Positions 47,832 to 58,795 of a DNA stretch of 64,000 nucleotides are shown piece by piece; within the stretch, counting starts at the first letter, position 1, and every line of letters begins with the position of its first letter. Under the pieces are notes generated by a model. The model saw only the letters and a list, made by a program, of their open reading frames with translations, ran no database searches and was not told the origin of the DNA. The translations under genes and the position numbers were made by a program. Origin of the DNA: Muribaculaceae bacterium (GTDB taxonomy: Bacteria; Bacteroidota; Bacteroidia; Bacteroidales; Muribaculaceae); the NCBI GenBank assembly GCA_022509165.1, contig JAFLTT010000003.1:1-64000 (forward strand). Reading direction: 5' to 3'.

Positions 47832-47839
47832 TACCTTTG
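47832..47839 (+). promoter_or_regulatory. Putative -7 element (TACCTTTG) just after the amylase stop codon
   Basis: TAnnTTTG match, TTTC about 21 nt upstream as a weak -33. Confidence 0.45.
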
Positions 47840-47852
47840 CGTAACAACTGAA

Positions 47853-47893
47853 TAGCCCGGCGCAACAAGGACAAATTCCGTTGTGCCGGGCTA
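47853..47893 (+). terminator. 14-bp GC-rich hairpin (amylase terminator or 5' leader stem-loop of the next gene)
   Basis: TAGCCCGGCGCAAC-AAGGACAAATTCC-GTTGTGCCGGGCTA with one G-U pair; poor T tract. Confidence 0.5.
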
Positions 47894-47945
47894 CTCTTTA
47901 TATTCTCATTCAAAAACTCCTTTTCCCCAGTAATTTTATTATATC

Positions 47946-50900
47946 ATGAATCTAAAATCATTTCTTGGCTTTTCTTTCGCTTTAGCCACAATTACCGGCT
48001 ATGCTGAAACTCCCAGATGGATTCAATATCCGGCCATTTCACCTGACGGCAACACGATAGCCTTCTCTTATAAAGGAGAAATTTTTACGGTACCTTCTAA
48101 GGGAGGTGAAGCCTTTCAGATTACTTCAAATCCCTCTTACGATTCCCGTCCTGTTTGGACTCCGGGTGGTAAACAAATTGTGTTTCAAAGCAACCGGGAA
48201 GGCTCGGATGATATTTTTATTACTTCTGCAAAAGGAGGCACACCAAGAAGGCTTACCACTCATAGTGGCAATGAAACTCCCCTCACCTTCCTTAATGATT
48301 CAGTACTTTTATTTAATGCAACAGGATTACCTGGAGCAAAAACTGCGAGGGCTCCATTCTTCACGCAGATTTACTCTATAAATGTAGAAGCTGATAAACC
48401 TCGTCCCTCTCTTTATCTTTCCTTACCTGTATATGCAGCAGATGTTAATAATCAGGGTGAACTTATTTTCCAAGATAGAAAAAGTTTTGAGGATCCATTG
48501 CGTAAACATGAACGTTCGGCAGGAACTTCAGATATCTGGGTGTATGACAATGGAAATTTTACGCAACTCACCCATTTCAATGGCTCTGACCAATCTCCGG
48601 TCTGGGGGAAGGCAAATAATTTCTTCTATCTTTCTGAAAAAGATGGTACTCTAAATGTTTTTGAAGGAAACATAGGATCCGGTACTGAAAAACAACTCAC
48701 AAACTTTGAAAAACACCCTGTGAGATCCCTTTCCGCTTCACAGGATGGTGAATTAGCCTTTTCTTGGGATGGTGACCTCTATACTCTCAAGTCAGGTTCC
48801 AATCCTCAGAAAGTTGAGATAGCTATCAATGCCGACCTTTACGACGGCGATCTGGTAAAGAAATATGTCAACAACGGTGTATCCAATATTGCGGTATCAC
48901 CGGAAGGAAATGAAATAGCGCTAATCATTAGAGGAGATCTTTATGTCACCAATTCAAAATATAAGACCACAAAAAGAATAACCGACACACCGGCTCAAGA
49001 ACGTTCGGTATCTTTCTCTCCCGACGGAAGATCAATAGTATACGACAGTGACGTGGAAGGTATCTGGCAACTCTTCACTGCCAAGATAAAAAATGAGGAT
49101 GAAAAGGAATTTGCTTACGCAACAGAAATCGAGATTCAACCCCTTTATAAGCCCGAGACATCTGCAATGCAGCCATTATATTCACCCGATGGTAAAAAAA
49201 TAGCCTTCTTAGAAGACCGCTCGGCTATTAGAGTGATTGATGTAGATACTAAAGAAGTAAAGACGGTGCTCGATGGCAAATACAATTATTCTTATGCTGA
49301 TGGTGATATAAGTTTCTCATGGAGCCCCGATAGCGAATGGCTTGTTACAACCTACATGGGGCCATTGGGATGGAATAATATGGATATCGCTATTGTGAAA
49401 TCTGACGGATCAGAAGTAGTGGACCTTACTGAAAGCGGATTTAATGATTATCAGGCCAAATGGGCACTCGACGGCAAGGCAATAATATATGCCACAGGAA
49501 AATATGGAATGAAAGCTTCCGGTTCATGGGGTAACCAGGATGATATCATGTTAATGGTGCTTGATGGTGACGCCTGGGATCAATTTAATTTCACCGCTGA
49601 GGAAGCCGACCTCTTTGAAAAAGAAGAGAAAGAAAAAGACGGCGAAAAGGATAAAGAAGATAAAGGCAAAAAGAATTCAAAAGCCAAAAAAGAGGAAAAG
49701 AAAAAATCAGAATCTCTCGATCTTAATAATCGTCGTTACCGCACGAAAAGACTCACCGGAACTTCTGCCAATATGGGCGATTTTTACCTCAGTCCTAAAG
49801 GAGACAAACTTTATTATTTCGCAGAAAGCCCCAATGGCGACTTCAATCTGATGATGGTGGATCTCAAAAAAGGCAGTAACAAAGTACTTGCCGAAGACCT
49901 TTCCGGCTCTTTCGTTCCTGATAAAGATGGCGAAAATATTTTCCTCTTCTCTTATGATGGAGTAAAAAAAATTTCACTGCCCGACGGTGATATCAAGATG
50001 GTGGAATTTGAAGCTCCTTACGACCGGCATCCATCTCTTGAACGACAATATATTTTCGATCACATGGCAAAACAGGTTGAAGATAAATTCTACGACAAGA
50101 ATCTCCATGGGGTTGACTGGAAATATTATACCTCACACTATCGTGAATTCCTTCCATACATTTCTAACAACCGCGATTTTGCCACTCTTCTTAGTGAAAC
50201 CTTAGGTGAACTCAATGCTTCTCATACAGGAGGGAGCGCCCGCGGTAAGGGAGCCGATCTACCAACAGCTTCTTTAGGTGCCTTCTTCGATGAAACTTAC
50301 GACGGGCCGGGCCTCAAGATAGAAGAAATCTTCCCTCGTGGTCCTTTAGCCAATAAAAGCGCCGGTGTATCTCCCGGAGACATTATCACCTCTATTGACG
50401 GTGTAGAAATCCTTCCGAATCAAGATTATTACCCTCTTCTCGAAGGGAAAGCCGGCAAGAAAGTAAGGCTATCCGTTAAAAAGCCTGACGGCAGTAACAC
50501 TTTCATTAATGTAAGACCCATTTCCGGTGGGCGACAGTCTGAGATGGCTTACCAAAGATGGGTAGAACGCAACGAACAGATTGCTGATAGTGTTTCCGGT
50601 GGTAAGGTGGGTTATGTCCATGTGAAAGGAATGGACACTGAAAGTTATCAGAATGTATACGACCGACTTCTCGGTAAATACCGTAATTATGATGCTGTTG
50701 TGGTCGATACACGCTTCAACGGTGGAGGTTGGTTACATAATGACCTTGCTATTCTTCTAAGTGGTAAGAAATATGTCACTTTTAGTCCTCGCGGACAAGA
50801 AATCGGCATAGAACCCTTCTCACAATGGACAAAGCCCAGTGTGATGCTGGTGAACGAGTCTAACTATAGTGACGCTCATGGTTCACCTTTCACTTACCAG

Positions 50901-51167
50901 ACTTTGGAAATCGGTGACGTAGTGGGAGCACCCGTTCCGGGCACTATGACTGCCGTGTGGTGGGAACCACAGATTGATCCTTCTATCGTTTTCGGTATCC
51001 CGCAGGTGACCAACAAATCTAACGATGGTACCATACTGGAAAATACTCAACTTAATCCCGATATCGTTATATATAATGAACCGGCCGATGTTGAGGCAGG
51101 TAAAGATGCCCAGCTCGAAGGAGCAGTAAAGCATCTTCTTGATGTAATCAAAGACAACCAGAATTAA
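47946..51167 (+). CDS. Tricorn-like S41 family protease (PD40 propeller + PDZ + S41)
   Basis: WIQYPAISPDGNTIAFSYKGEIFTVPSKGGEAFQIT; PDZ region GVSPGDIITSIDGVEI; S41 segment LVNESNYSDAHGSPF. Confidence 0.92.
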   Translation: MNLKSFLGFSFALATITGYAETPRWIQYPAISPDGNTIAFSYKGEIFTVPSKGGEAFQITSNPSYDSRPVWTPGGKQIVFQSNREGSDDIFITSAKGGTPRRLTTHSGNETPLTFLNDSVLLFNATGLPGAKTARAPFFTQIYSINVEADKPRPSLYLSLPVYAADVNNQGELIFQDRKSFEDPLRKHERSAGTSDIWVYDNGNFTQLTHFNGSDQSPVWGKANNFFYLSEKDGTLNVFEGNIGSGTEKQLTNFEKHPVRSLSASQDGELAFSWDGDLYTLKSGSNPQKVEIAINADLYDGDLVKKYVNNGVSNIAVSPEGNEIALIIRGDLYVTNSKYKTTKRITDTPAQERSVSFSPDGRSIVYDSDVEGIWQLFTAKIKNEDEKEFAYATEIEIQPLYKPETSAMQPLYSPDGKKIAFLEDRSAIRVIDVDTKEVKTVLDGKYNYSYADGDISFSWSPDSEWLVTTYMGPLGWNNMDIAIVKSDGSEVVDLTESGFNDYQAKWALDGKAIIYATGKYGMKASGSWGNQDDIMLMVLDGDAWDQFNFTAEEADLFEKEEKEKDGEKDKEDKGKKNSKAKKEEKKKSESLDLNNRRYRTKRLTGTSANMGDFYLSPKGDKLYYFAESPNGDFNLMMVDLKKGSNKVLAEDLSGSFVPDKDGENIFLFSYDGVKKISLPDGDIKMVEFEAPYDRHPSLERQYIFDHMAKQVEDKFYDKNLHGVDWKYYTSHYREFLPYISNNRDFATLLSETLGELNASHTGGSARGKGADLPTASLGAFFDETYDGPGLKIEEIFPRGPLANKSAGVSPGDIITSIDGVEILPNQDYYPLLEGKAGKKVRLSVKKPDGSNTFINVRPISGGRQSEMAYQRWVERNEQIADSVSGGKVGYVHVKGMDTESYQNVYDRLLGKYRNYDAVVVDTRFNGGGWLHNDLAILLSGKKYVTFSPRGQEIGIEPFSQWTKPSVMLVNESNYSDAHGSPFTYQTLEIGDVVGAPVPGTMTAVWWEPQIDPSIVFGIPQVTNKSNDGTILENTQLNPDIVIYNEPADVEAGKDAQLEGAVKHLLDVIKDNQN

Positions 51168-51218
51168 AAAATCCCAGTTTATCGGGTCCTAAACAATTTT
51201 TTCATTAATATTTAAAAT

Positions 51219-54200
51219 ATGTCGTTCGTACATCTTCACGTACACTCACAATATAGTCTGCTCGATGGCAAAGCCTCTATCCCCGAATTGGTGGATAAGG
51301 CTATTGCCAACGGCATGAAAGGTCTTGCCCTGACCGACCATGGAAACATGTTCGGCATAAAAGAATTTTACAATTATGTGAAAAAGAAAAATTCAGGCAA
51401 AGATCCCCAAGATAAATTCAAGCCTATTTTAGGTTGTGAGATGTATGTGGCCAGAAATGAAATGACCGACAGGAAGGATAAGACAGCTCACCATCTTATA
51501 GTTCTGGCTAAGAATCAGACCGGATACCATAATCTTATCAAACTGGTGAGTAAAGCATGGACCGATGGATTCTATTATCACCCTCGCACTGATAAAAACG
51601 AGCTTCTTAAACATAAGGAGGGACTTATAGTTTGCTCAGCTTGTCTTGGTGGAGAGATTCCTCAATTAATAATGCAAGGTGACCTCAAGGGAGCCGAAGA
51701 AAGTGTAATGTGGTTTAAAAACACTTTCGGTGAGGATTATTATCTGGAACTGCAGCGGCATGAGACTTTTAAAGAAAATTCCAACCGTGAAGTGTATCCT
51801 GAGCAGCAGAAGGTGAACGCCGTATTGCTTGAACTGGCAAAAAAACATGATATCAAGGTTGTGGCTACAAACGACGTGCATTTTGCATATGAAGATGATG
51901 CCGAAGCCCACGACCGCCTTATATGCGTCTCCACTCAAAAGAAATTTGATGAGCCCAGGATGCATTACACCAAGCAGGAATGGCTTAAATCTCCGGAAGA
52001 AATGTCGCAGATTTTTTCCGATATTCCTGAAGCCTTGACCAACACCTCAGATCTTTTGGATAAGGTGGAATTCTATTCCATCGACCACGCTCCTATTATG
52101 CCCGAATTTGAAATACCTGCAGAATTCGGCACTGAAGAAGAATATCGAAACAAGTTTACAGAAGAAGACCTTTTCAATGAGTTCACTCGCGACGAAAATG
52201 GCAACGAGATTCTTTCCCCGGAAGAGGCGAAAAAGAAAATAAATACTCTTGGTGGCTATGATAAGCTTTATCGAATCAAACTTGAAGCTGATTATCTGGG
52301 TAAACTCACATGGGAAGGTGCCAAACGTCTTTACGGAGAACCACTCAGCGATGAAGTGAGAGAACGTATAAAATTCGAGCTGCATATTATGAAGACAATG
52401 GGATTCCCGGGTTACTTTCTCATTGTGCAGGATTTTATCAATGTAGCCAGAAAGCAACTTGGCGTGAGTGTTGGTCCCGGCCGTGGCTCGGCTGCCGGTA
52501 GTGCTGCTGCTTATTGCCTGGGAATTACTCAGATTGACCCAATCAAATATGACCTTCTGTTTGAACGTTTTCTGAATCCTGACCGTATTTCAATGCCTGA
52601 TATAGATGTAGACTTCGATGACGACGGAAGATATGAGGTTTTGAAATATGTCACAAATAAATATGGTGCAGAAAAAGTGGCCCATATCATCACTTATCAG
52701 ACTATGGCCACTAAGATGGCTATTAAGGATGTGGCAAAAGTGTTGGACCTCCCTCTTGATGAATCTAACAGACTGACACGCCTGGTACCCGACCGCCTTC
52801 CGGATGTGAATGGGAAATCTACCAAAATCAACTTTAAAAACTGTCTTGCTTATTGTAAGGAATTTGAAAAGGAAACCAGAAATGAGAATCCCATAGTAAG
52901 GGAAGTCATGAAATATGCTGCCCAACTTGAAGGGAATGTGAGAGGAACGGGTATTCACGCCTGTGGTGTGATTATCGGACGTGACGACATTACTGATTGG
53001 GTACCTATATCTATGGTGACCGACGCAGATGGAACAAAGGTGATTTCCACACAATATGAAGGTAGTGTAATTGAAGAGACGGGTCTTATAAAAATGGACT
53101 TCCTTGGCCTCAAAACTCTTTCTATCATCAAGGAAGCCCTGGCTAATATTAAAAAAACCAGAGGTATTGATCTCGACATTGACAACATACCATTAGACGA
53201 TCCTGAAACTTTCAAGCTTTATTGTGAAGGCCGTACCACTTCAACTTTCCAGTTTGAATCTGTGGGAATGCAAACCTCCTTACGCGACCTCAAACCTTCA
53301 AAGTTTGAAGACCTGATTGCAATGAATGCATTGTACCGTCCCGGTCCGATGGATTATATCCCATCCTTCGTAAAACGTAAACATGGAGAGGAACCTATTA
53401 CCTATGATATCCCGGTGATGGAAAAATATCTTCATGAAACCTATGGCATCACAGTGTATCAGGAACAGGTGATGCTCTTATCACGTCTTCTTGCCAATTT
53501 CACCCGAGGTGAAAGCGATATGCTGCGTAAGGCTATGGGAAAGAAGCAAATCGATAAGATGCTCCTTCTCAAAGAAAAATTCATGAGAGAGGGGCAAAAC
53601 AATGGTTATAAAGCAGAGGTGTTGGAGAAAATCTGGGGAGACTGGGAGAAATTTGCATCTTATGCTTTCAATAAAAGTCATGCCACCTGCTATACTTGGG
53701 TAGCTTATCAGACAGCTTACCTTAAAGCCCACTACCCTGCTGAATATATGGCCGGAGTGCTTAGCCGCAATATCGGTGCAGCCGACAAACTAAAGAAAAT
53801 CATGGACGAATGTATCAGGATGGGAATTAATGTAAAAGGTCCTGATATTAATGAGTCTGAAGAAAAATTCGCAGTAAATAAGAAAGGAGAAATCCGTTTT
53901 GGCCTGGGTGCAGTGAAAGGTGTAGGCATGAACGCCGTGAATGCCATTATCAAAGAACGTGAAAACGGTCAATTTAAGGATATATATGATTTTGTAGAAC
54001 GTGTTAACCTGAGTAGTTGCAACCGAAGTGCCATAGAAAATCTTGCAATGGCCGGGGCTTTCGATTCAATGGGATACCTTAGGGAGGCATTTGTGGAACC
54101 GGTGGCTGACACATCTTTCACGGATGTACTCGTAAAATTCGGGCAGATTATACAAAATGATAAAAATTCACTACAGGCAAGCCTTTTCGGAGACCTCGAG

Positions 54201-54890
54201 CCCATTGAGACACCAAAACCGCCATTCCCTACTGTGGCACCCTGGAACAGACTTAAACTTCTGGAAGAAGAAAAGAAACTGGTGACCGTATATCTATCAG
54301 CTCACCCTCTGGACCCCTATTATATGGAAGTGACTTATGGTTGCAGCTGCAGTTGTGCAGACTTCGATGAAAAGAAGGAAGCCGGGAATGTATATACTTT
54401 GGGTGGAATTGTCACTTCTACCGAGATGGGTAACACACAAAAAGGCACCCCTTTCTTCTCCTTCAAGATAGAAGATTTTTCAGGGAGTCAGAATTTTAGA
54501 ATATTTGGACGGGATGTGCCAAATTTTAAGACACGTATTCAAGTCAATGATTTTGTAAGAATACGCGTTAGAGTTAGTGCAAGCAGTTACCGTCCCGGTG
54601 CTCTTGATGTAAAGATTGAAGATGTGCAATATCTTCCGGATATTTCTTCTTCCACTGCCAACGCTGTTAGAATATACCTGAACAGAAATTTCAATAATCC
54701 TCAATTCTATAATGAATTGATGAATTTTTCAGTTAAAGAACGCCCCGGCGATCTTTACTTGAAAATCTTCGATCTGGAGAAAAACCAATTGATTAATATT
54801 CACTCAAGAAAAAAATTCCCCATAACTAAAGAACTGATTAATTTCTTAGAAGATTGGAACATTAGGTTTGAAGTTTTAAACATTGGTTGA
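51219..54890 (+). CDS. dnaE: DNA polymerase III subunit alpha
   Basis: PHP domain FVHLHVHSQYSLLDG; GPGRGSAAGSAAAYCLGITQIDPI; MPDIDVDFDDDGR; OB domain. Confidence 0.98.
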   Translation: MSFVHLHVHSQYSLLDGKASIPELVDKAIANGMKGLALTDHGNMFGIKEFYNYVKKKNSGKDPQDKFKPILGCEMYVARNEMTDRKDKTAHHLIVLAKNQTGYHNLIKLVSKAWTDGFYYHPRTDKNELLKHKEGLIVCSACLGGEIPQLIMQGDLKGAEESVMWFKNTFGEDYYLELQRHETFKENSNREVYPEQQKVNAVLLELAKKHDIKVVATNDVHFAYEDDAEAHDRLICVSTQKKFDEPRMHYTKQEWLKSPEEMSQIFSDIPEALTNTSDLLDKVEFYSIDHAPIMPEFEIPAEFGTEEEYRNKFTEEDLFNEFTRDENGNEILSPEEAKKKINTLGGYDKLYRIKLEADYLGKLTWEGAKRLYGEPLSDEVRERIKFELHIMKTMGFPGYFLIVQDFINVARKQLGVSVGPGRGSAAGSAAAYCLGITQIDPIKYDLLFERFLNPDRISMPDIDVDFDDDGRYEVLKYVTNKYGAEKVAHIITYQTMATKMAIKDVAKVLDLPLDESNRLTRLVPDRLPDVNGKSTKINFKNCLAYCKEFEKETRNENPIVREVMKYAAQLEGNVRGTGIHACGVIIGRDDITDWVPISMVTDADGTKVISTQYEGSVIEETGLIKMDFLGLKTLSIIKEALANIKKTRGIDLDIDNIPLDDPETFKLYCEGRTTSTFQFESVGMQTSLRDLKPSKFEDLIAMNALYRPGPMDYIPSFVKRKHGEEPITYDIPVMEKYLHETYGITVYQEQVMLLSRLLANFTRGESDMLRKAMGKKQIDKMLLLKEKFMREGQNNGYKAEVLEKIWGDWEKFASYAFNKSHATCYTWVAYQTAYLKAHYPAEYMAGVLSRNIGAADKLKKIMDECIRMGINVKGPDINESEEKFAVNKKGEIRFGLGAVKGVGMNAVNAIIKERENGQFKDIYDFVERVNLSSCNRSAIENLAMAGAFDSMGYLREAFVEPVADTSFTDVLVKFGQIIQNDKNSLQASLFGDLEPIETPKPPFPTVAPWNRLKLLEEEKKLVTVYLSAHPLDPYYMEVTYGCSCSCADFDEKKEAGNVYTLGGIVTSTEMGNTQKGTPFFSFKIEDFSGSQNFRIFGRDVPNFKTRIQVNDFVRIRVRVSASSYRPGALDVKIEDVQYLPDISSSTANAVRIYLNRNFNNPQFYNELMNFSVKERPGDLYLKIFDLEKNQLINIHSRKKFPITKELINFLEDWNIRFEVLNIG

Positions 54891-54995
54891 ACTTTCCATG
54901 CCTCTATAATGTTTTTCTAAAAGACAGGGAGACCAACTTTTGGCTAAGATATAAAAAGTTTAAACTTAAATATATAATTATAAAAACAACGTATT

Positions 54996-55313
54996 ATGGC
55001 ACTCCAATTCACAGATCAAACTGCTCGCGAGGCTATCGAATCCGGCAAAATCGTAGTGATTGATTTTTGGGCTACTTGGTGCGGCCCTTGTATTAAACTC
55101 GGCCCTATCGTGGAAGAATTGGCTGAAAAGTATCCTGATGTTACTATCGGTAAATTGAACATCGATGAAAATGACGAAATAGCCAGCGAACAAAGAGTAC
55201 GCAACATTCCGACTGTACTTTTCTTCAAAAACGGTGAGTTGAAAGAACGCAGCGTGGGACTGGTTAGTCTTCAAGCCCTCGAGGATAAACTCAATAAAGT
55301 GATCGCCGAATAA
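54996..55313 (+). CDS. trxA: Thioredoxin
   Basis: VVIDFWATWCGPCIKLGPIVEELA. Confidence 0.97.
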   Translation: MALQFTDQTAREAIESGKIVVIDFWATWCGPCIKLGPIVEELAEKYPDVTIGKLNIDENDEIASEQRVRNIPTVLFFKNGELKERSVGLVSLQALEDKLNKVIAE

Positions 55314-55343
55314 TAATTTCGGTTTTACAATATTAAACTGAAA

Positions 55344-55369
55344 TAAAGGGATGTTTAAACATCCCTTTA
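55344..55369. terminator. Perfect 26-bp palindrome, bidirectional terminator between trxA and the NlpC/P60 gene
   Basis: TAAAGGGATGTTTAAACATCCCTTTA, followed by T-rich sequence on +. Confidence 0.75.
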
Positions 55370-55370
55370 T

Positions 55371-55940
55371 TTATTTTTTTACTCTGCCGTATTTTCTGAA
55401 AGTTCGCCGATAATAGGGTGTAGTCATTTCTGATAATATCACCCCTTTACTGGCAGAAGCATGTACAAATTTTTCTGAGTCGATCATCACACCTACATGG
55501 CTCACTTTCTTTGTATCTTTCCCGGTAGCGAAAAAAACAAGGTCTCCCGGTTTTATCTCTTTTTCGTCAAGACTCTCACAAAAATCTGCTTGTTGTGCAG
55601 AATTCCTTGGCAGTTTGATTTCTGCCACTTTCTCATAAACCACTGTCACCAGACCGGAACAATCTGTGGCTATTCCTTTTTCACTTCGGCCGTAACCATA
55701 AGGAGTGCCTATCCAGGTAAGGGATTCCTCTGCAATCCTTTCTCCTGTGGTCTTACTCTTTTTTTGCTTCTTCTTTTTCTTTAATTCAATCGTCTCTCCC
55801 ACATATACACTATCCTCCTTTTTTGCCTTTTTATGGCTTCGGCATGAAGTCATACCTCCGCAGATACTGCATATTAGAATAATTGAAAGGATATGGAGAA
55901 GACGAGGTCTCATTCTATTAGATTTTTCAGCTGAATTCAT
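55371..55940 (-). CDS. NlpC/P60 (C40) family lipoprotein hydrolase
   Basis: WIGTPYGYGRSEKGIATDCSGLVTVVYEKV, HVGVMIDSEKFVHAS; lipobox near GGMTSC. Confidence 0.93.
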   Translation of the reverse strand: MNSAEKSNRMRPRLLHILSIILICSICGGMTSCRSHKKAKKEDSVYVGETIELKKKKKQKKSKTTGERIAEESLTWIGTPYGYGRSEKGIATDCSGLVTVVYEKVAEIKLPRNSAQQADFCESLDEKEIKPGDLVFFATGKDTKKVSHVGVMIDSEKFVHASASKGVILSEMTTPYYRRTFRKYGRVKK

Positions 55941-56191
55941 TTAAGGGTTACAAAGATAATCAATATATCATTTTTAAGGCCATATATTCACGAATAAAAT
56001 GGAGAGGAAGGAATTTGCCTCCCCTTCTCTGAATGGGTATTATTTTATAAATTTTCTTTACCGATTAAAATTTTTATTAAATTAACTTAAAATGGGCAAG
56101 GTTTTTGCATATCTGTGTAATAACTTATTCAATTTTGCATTGTCTATATAAATGAAAAGGCACAATGTCGTGCCATCCTAACAACATGGTT

Positions 56192-57733
56192 ATGATAAAA
56201 AAGAATTTAATGACTTATTCATTGGCGCTTTTTATAGCCACCATGTCTTTCACATCTTGTGTGAAATCTCACGGCTCTGAAAATGATGCCTCGGCTCAAC
56301 CTTTGGTTGTGCAACACAATAACGCTAATTCCGACGACAGTAACTTTATCCGTACATCTGTACGTCCAGGATCTTTTGAAACTGATTTTACTGTAGCGGC
56401 AGAAAAAACAGTTAATGAAGTAGTATGTATCAAAAGTTTTGCTACCCCAAGGCAAAATCCATATAACGGTGGTGGTTATGACCCCTTCGGTATGTTCGAT
56501 TTCTTCTTCGGTCCGCAGGAACGTCAGCCACAAAGACGTCAGCAACAGCGTAATTCCGAACCCGTGCAGACAGGATTGGGATCAGGAGTTATTCTTTCGT
56601 CGGATGGCTATATCGTAACTAACAATCACGTAATTGATGGCGCAGAGAAACTGGAAGTGCTTCTCAATGATAATTCAACTTACGAGGCCACTGTGGTTGG
56701 TACAGATGAAGCAACCGACCTCGCTTTGATAAAAATAGACGCCGAAGGACTTTCAGCTATAGAATTTGGTGACAGTGAAGCTGTAAAGATTGGTGAATGG
56801 GTACTCGCTGTAGGTAATCCATTTGGATTTAATTCTACAGTCACAGCCGGTATTGTGAGTGCAAAAGCACGAAGCCTCGGTCAGTCATCAAGAAATGGCA
56901 GGATGGGTATTGAATCTTTCATTCAGACAGATGCTGCTCTTAATCCCGGTAACTCGGGCGGTGCATTAGTAAACCTAAAAGGTGAACTAATAGGTATCAA
57001 TTCTGCTATTTATTCCAATACTGGCAGTTATTCAGGATTCTCATTTGCCATTCCTACTTCTATCGTGAAGAAAGTGATGGTAGACTTGAAGCAATATGGC
57101 ACTGTTCAGAGAGCTGTACTTGGTTGCAGTGTGACCGAACTCGATGCTAAGATCGCTAAAGAAAAAGATATTACAGCAGTGAAATCCGGTCTTCTCGTAC
57201 GCGAAGTCACTGACAGGAGCACCGCAATGGAACTCGGACTCAAGGAAAATGATGTGATCACAGCTATAAATGGCGTTGACGTCAACAACTTTGCACAACT
57301 TGTGGAGCAACTTAACAAGTATCGTCCGGGAGATCAGATTACCGTGACTTATTACCGCAATAATAAGAAAGAACAGAAAACCGGTACTTTAAGAAATACT
57401 CAGGGAAGTACTCAGATCACCAAGAAGGGTGAATTCTCCGACATGGGTTGTGCATTCATGAAAGTAAGTGATGAAACCAAAAAGAAACTCGGAATTTCAG
57501 CAGGCGTGAGTGTTGCCGGTGTTAAGAATGGTCCTTTCAAGGATGCAGGAGTGAAAGATGGTTTCGTAATTACTGAGATCAATGGTAAGTCTGTCAATTC
57601 CGTAGACGACGTGGAGAAAATATTCAATCAGATCATGAAAAATGATGATGAAGACAAGGTAATGTTCCTGGTAGGATTATATCCCAACGGAAGAAAATAC
57701 TATTATGCTGTGAATCTACAGCCTGAGTCATGA
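56192..57733 (+). CDS. Do/HtrA family serine endoprotease
   Basis: YIVTNNHVIDGA, TDLALIKID, ALNPGNSGGALVNLKGELIGINSAI, two PDZ domains. Confidence 0.97.
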   Translation: MIKKNLMTYSLALFIATMSFTSCVKSHGSENDASAQPLVVQHNNANSDDSNFIRTSVRPGSFETDFTVAAEKTVNEVVCIKSFATPRQNPYNGGGYDPFGMFDFFFGPQERQPQRRQQQRNSEPVQTGLGSGVILSSDGYIVTNNHVIDGAEKLEVLLNDNSTYEATVVGTDEATDLALIKIDAEGLSAIEFGDSEAVKIGEWVLAVGNPFGFNSTVTAGIVSAKARSLGQSSRNGRMGIESFIQTDAALNPGNSGGALVNLKGELIGINSAIYSNTGSYSGFSFAIPTSIVKKVMVDLKQYGTVQRAVLGCSVTELDAKIAKEKDITAVKSGLLVREVTDRSTAMELGLKENDVITAINGVDVNNFAQLVEQLNKYRPGDQITVTYYRNNKKEQKTGTLRNTQGSTQITKKGEFSDMGCAFMKVSDETKKKLGISAGVSVAGVKNGPFKDAGVKDGFVITEINGKSVNSVDDVEKIFNQIMKNDDEDKVMFLVGLYPNGRKYYYAVNLQPES

Positions 57734-57776
57734 TGATTTTGGTGAAATATTCTGATGCTATATAGTTAATTGGAAG

Positions 57777-57806
57777 ACATCCCGAATTTTTCGGGATGTT
57801 TTTTTA
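57777..57806 (+). terminator. Intrinsic terminator downstream of htrA
   Basis: ACATCCCGAA-TTTT-TCGGGATGT followed by T run. Confidence 0.85.
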
Positions 57807-57827
57807 TTATTTTATAAAATAATACAC

Positions 57828-57898
57828 TAACTTTGTCGTTTAGGTTAAAGCGGTATAACGCATAATTAAGTCTACAGGATTAGGATTAACTACTTTTG
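57828..57898 (+). promoter_or_regulatory. Two putative -7 elements (TAACTTTG 57828-57835; TACTTTTG 57891-57898) upstream of the sigma factor genes
   Basis: Both match TAnnTTTG; -33 boxes weak. Confidence 0.5.
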
Positions 57899-57917
57899 CG
57901 CAATTTCTAAGTAATCT

Positions 57918-58781
57918 ATGAGACAACTTAAAATTACTCCGGGTAATATTACAGCCCGTGGTACAAGATCTATAGAAAAATACCTTCAGGAAATAGGACA
58001 CTGCGATCTTATCAGTGCCAATGAAGAGGTAGAACTTACACAAAAAATTAAAAAAGGAGACGTAGAAGCTCGCAACAAATTGGTAATGGCCAATTTGCGT
58101 TTCGTCGTTTCTGTAGCTAAACAATATCAGAACCAGGGCCTTAGTCTGGAAGATCTGATCGATGAAGGTAACATCGGGCTTATCAGAGCTGCAGAAAAAT
58201 TTGACGAAACAAGAGGTTTCAAATTTATCTCATATGCCGTTTGGTGGATTCGCCAAAGCATCCTCTCTGCCCTTGAAGAGCAGACACGTATTGTAAGGTT
58301 ACCTCAAAACCAGGTGGGTATCCAGAAAAAGATTTCTCAGGCTAACATGGAATTCGAACAGAAACATGGACGCCTCCCTTCTTCTGAAGAACTTTCTGAG
58401 ATACTTGACCTTCCTGCCAACAAAATTGAAGAACTCATAAAAGTTTCCGGAAAACACATCTCAATGGATGCTCCTTTTGCTGACGGGGAAGACGGTTCTT
58501 TGCTCGATGTACTGCCTAATAACGACAGTCCCAGAGCTGACTCCGTGCTTAATAAAGAGAGCCTCAGTAAAGAAATAGACCGGGCCCTTATGCAGCTTTA
58601 CGACCGTGAACGCGAAATCCTTAAGATGTTTTTTGGAATCGGTTGTCAGGAAATGTCTCTCGAAGAGATCGGGGATAAGTTCGACCTTACAAGGGAGCGT
58701 GTGCGCCAGATTAAAGAGAAGGCTATCAAAAGACTCAAAGGTCAGAAAAGCCGCCTTCTCAGAAGTTACCTTGGCGAATAA
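57918..58781 (+). CDS. RpoD-like sigma-70 factor (divergent paralogue)
   Basis: [58 protein letters not shown]; region 4 [29 protein letters not shown]. Confidence 0.95.
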   Translation: MRQLKITPGNITARGTRSIEKYLQEIGHCDLISANEEVELTQKIKKGDVEARNKLVMANLRFVVSVAKQYQNQGLSLEDLIDEGNIGLIRAAEKFDETRGFKFISYAVWWIRQSILSALEEQTRIVRLPQNQVGIQKKISQANMEFEQKHGRLPSSEELSEILDLPANKIEELIKVSGKHISMDAPFADGEDGSLLDVLPNNDSPRADSVLNKESLSKEIDRALMQLYDREREILKMFFGIGCQEMSLEEIGDKFDLTRERVRQIKEKAIKRLKGQKSRLLRSYLGE

Positions 58782-58795
58782 ATTCTGTTTCCGGA

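Noticed and set aside
49561-49851. 96-aa Lys-rich ORF 49561..49851 (+)
   Set aside because: Out-of-frame reading of the charged insertion in the Tricorn-like gene.
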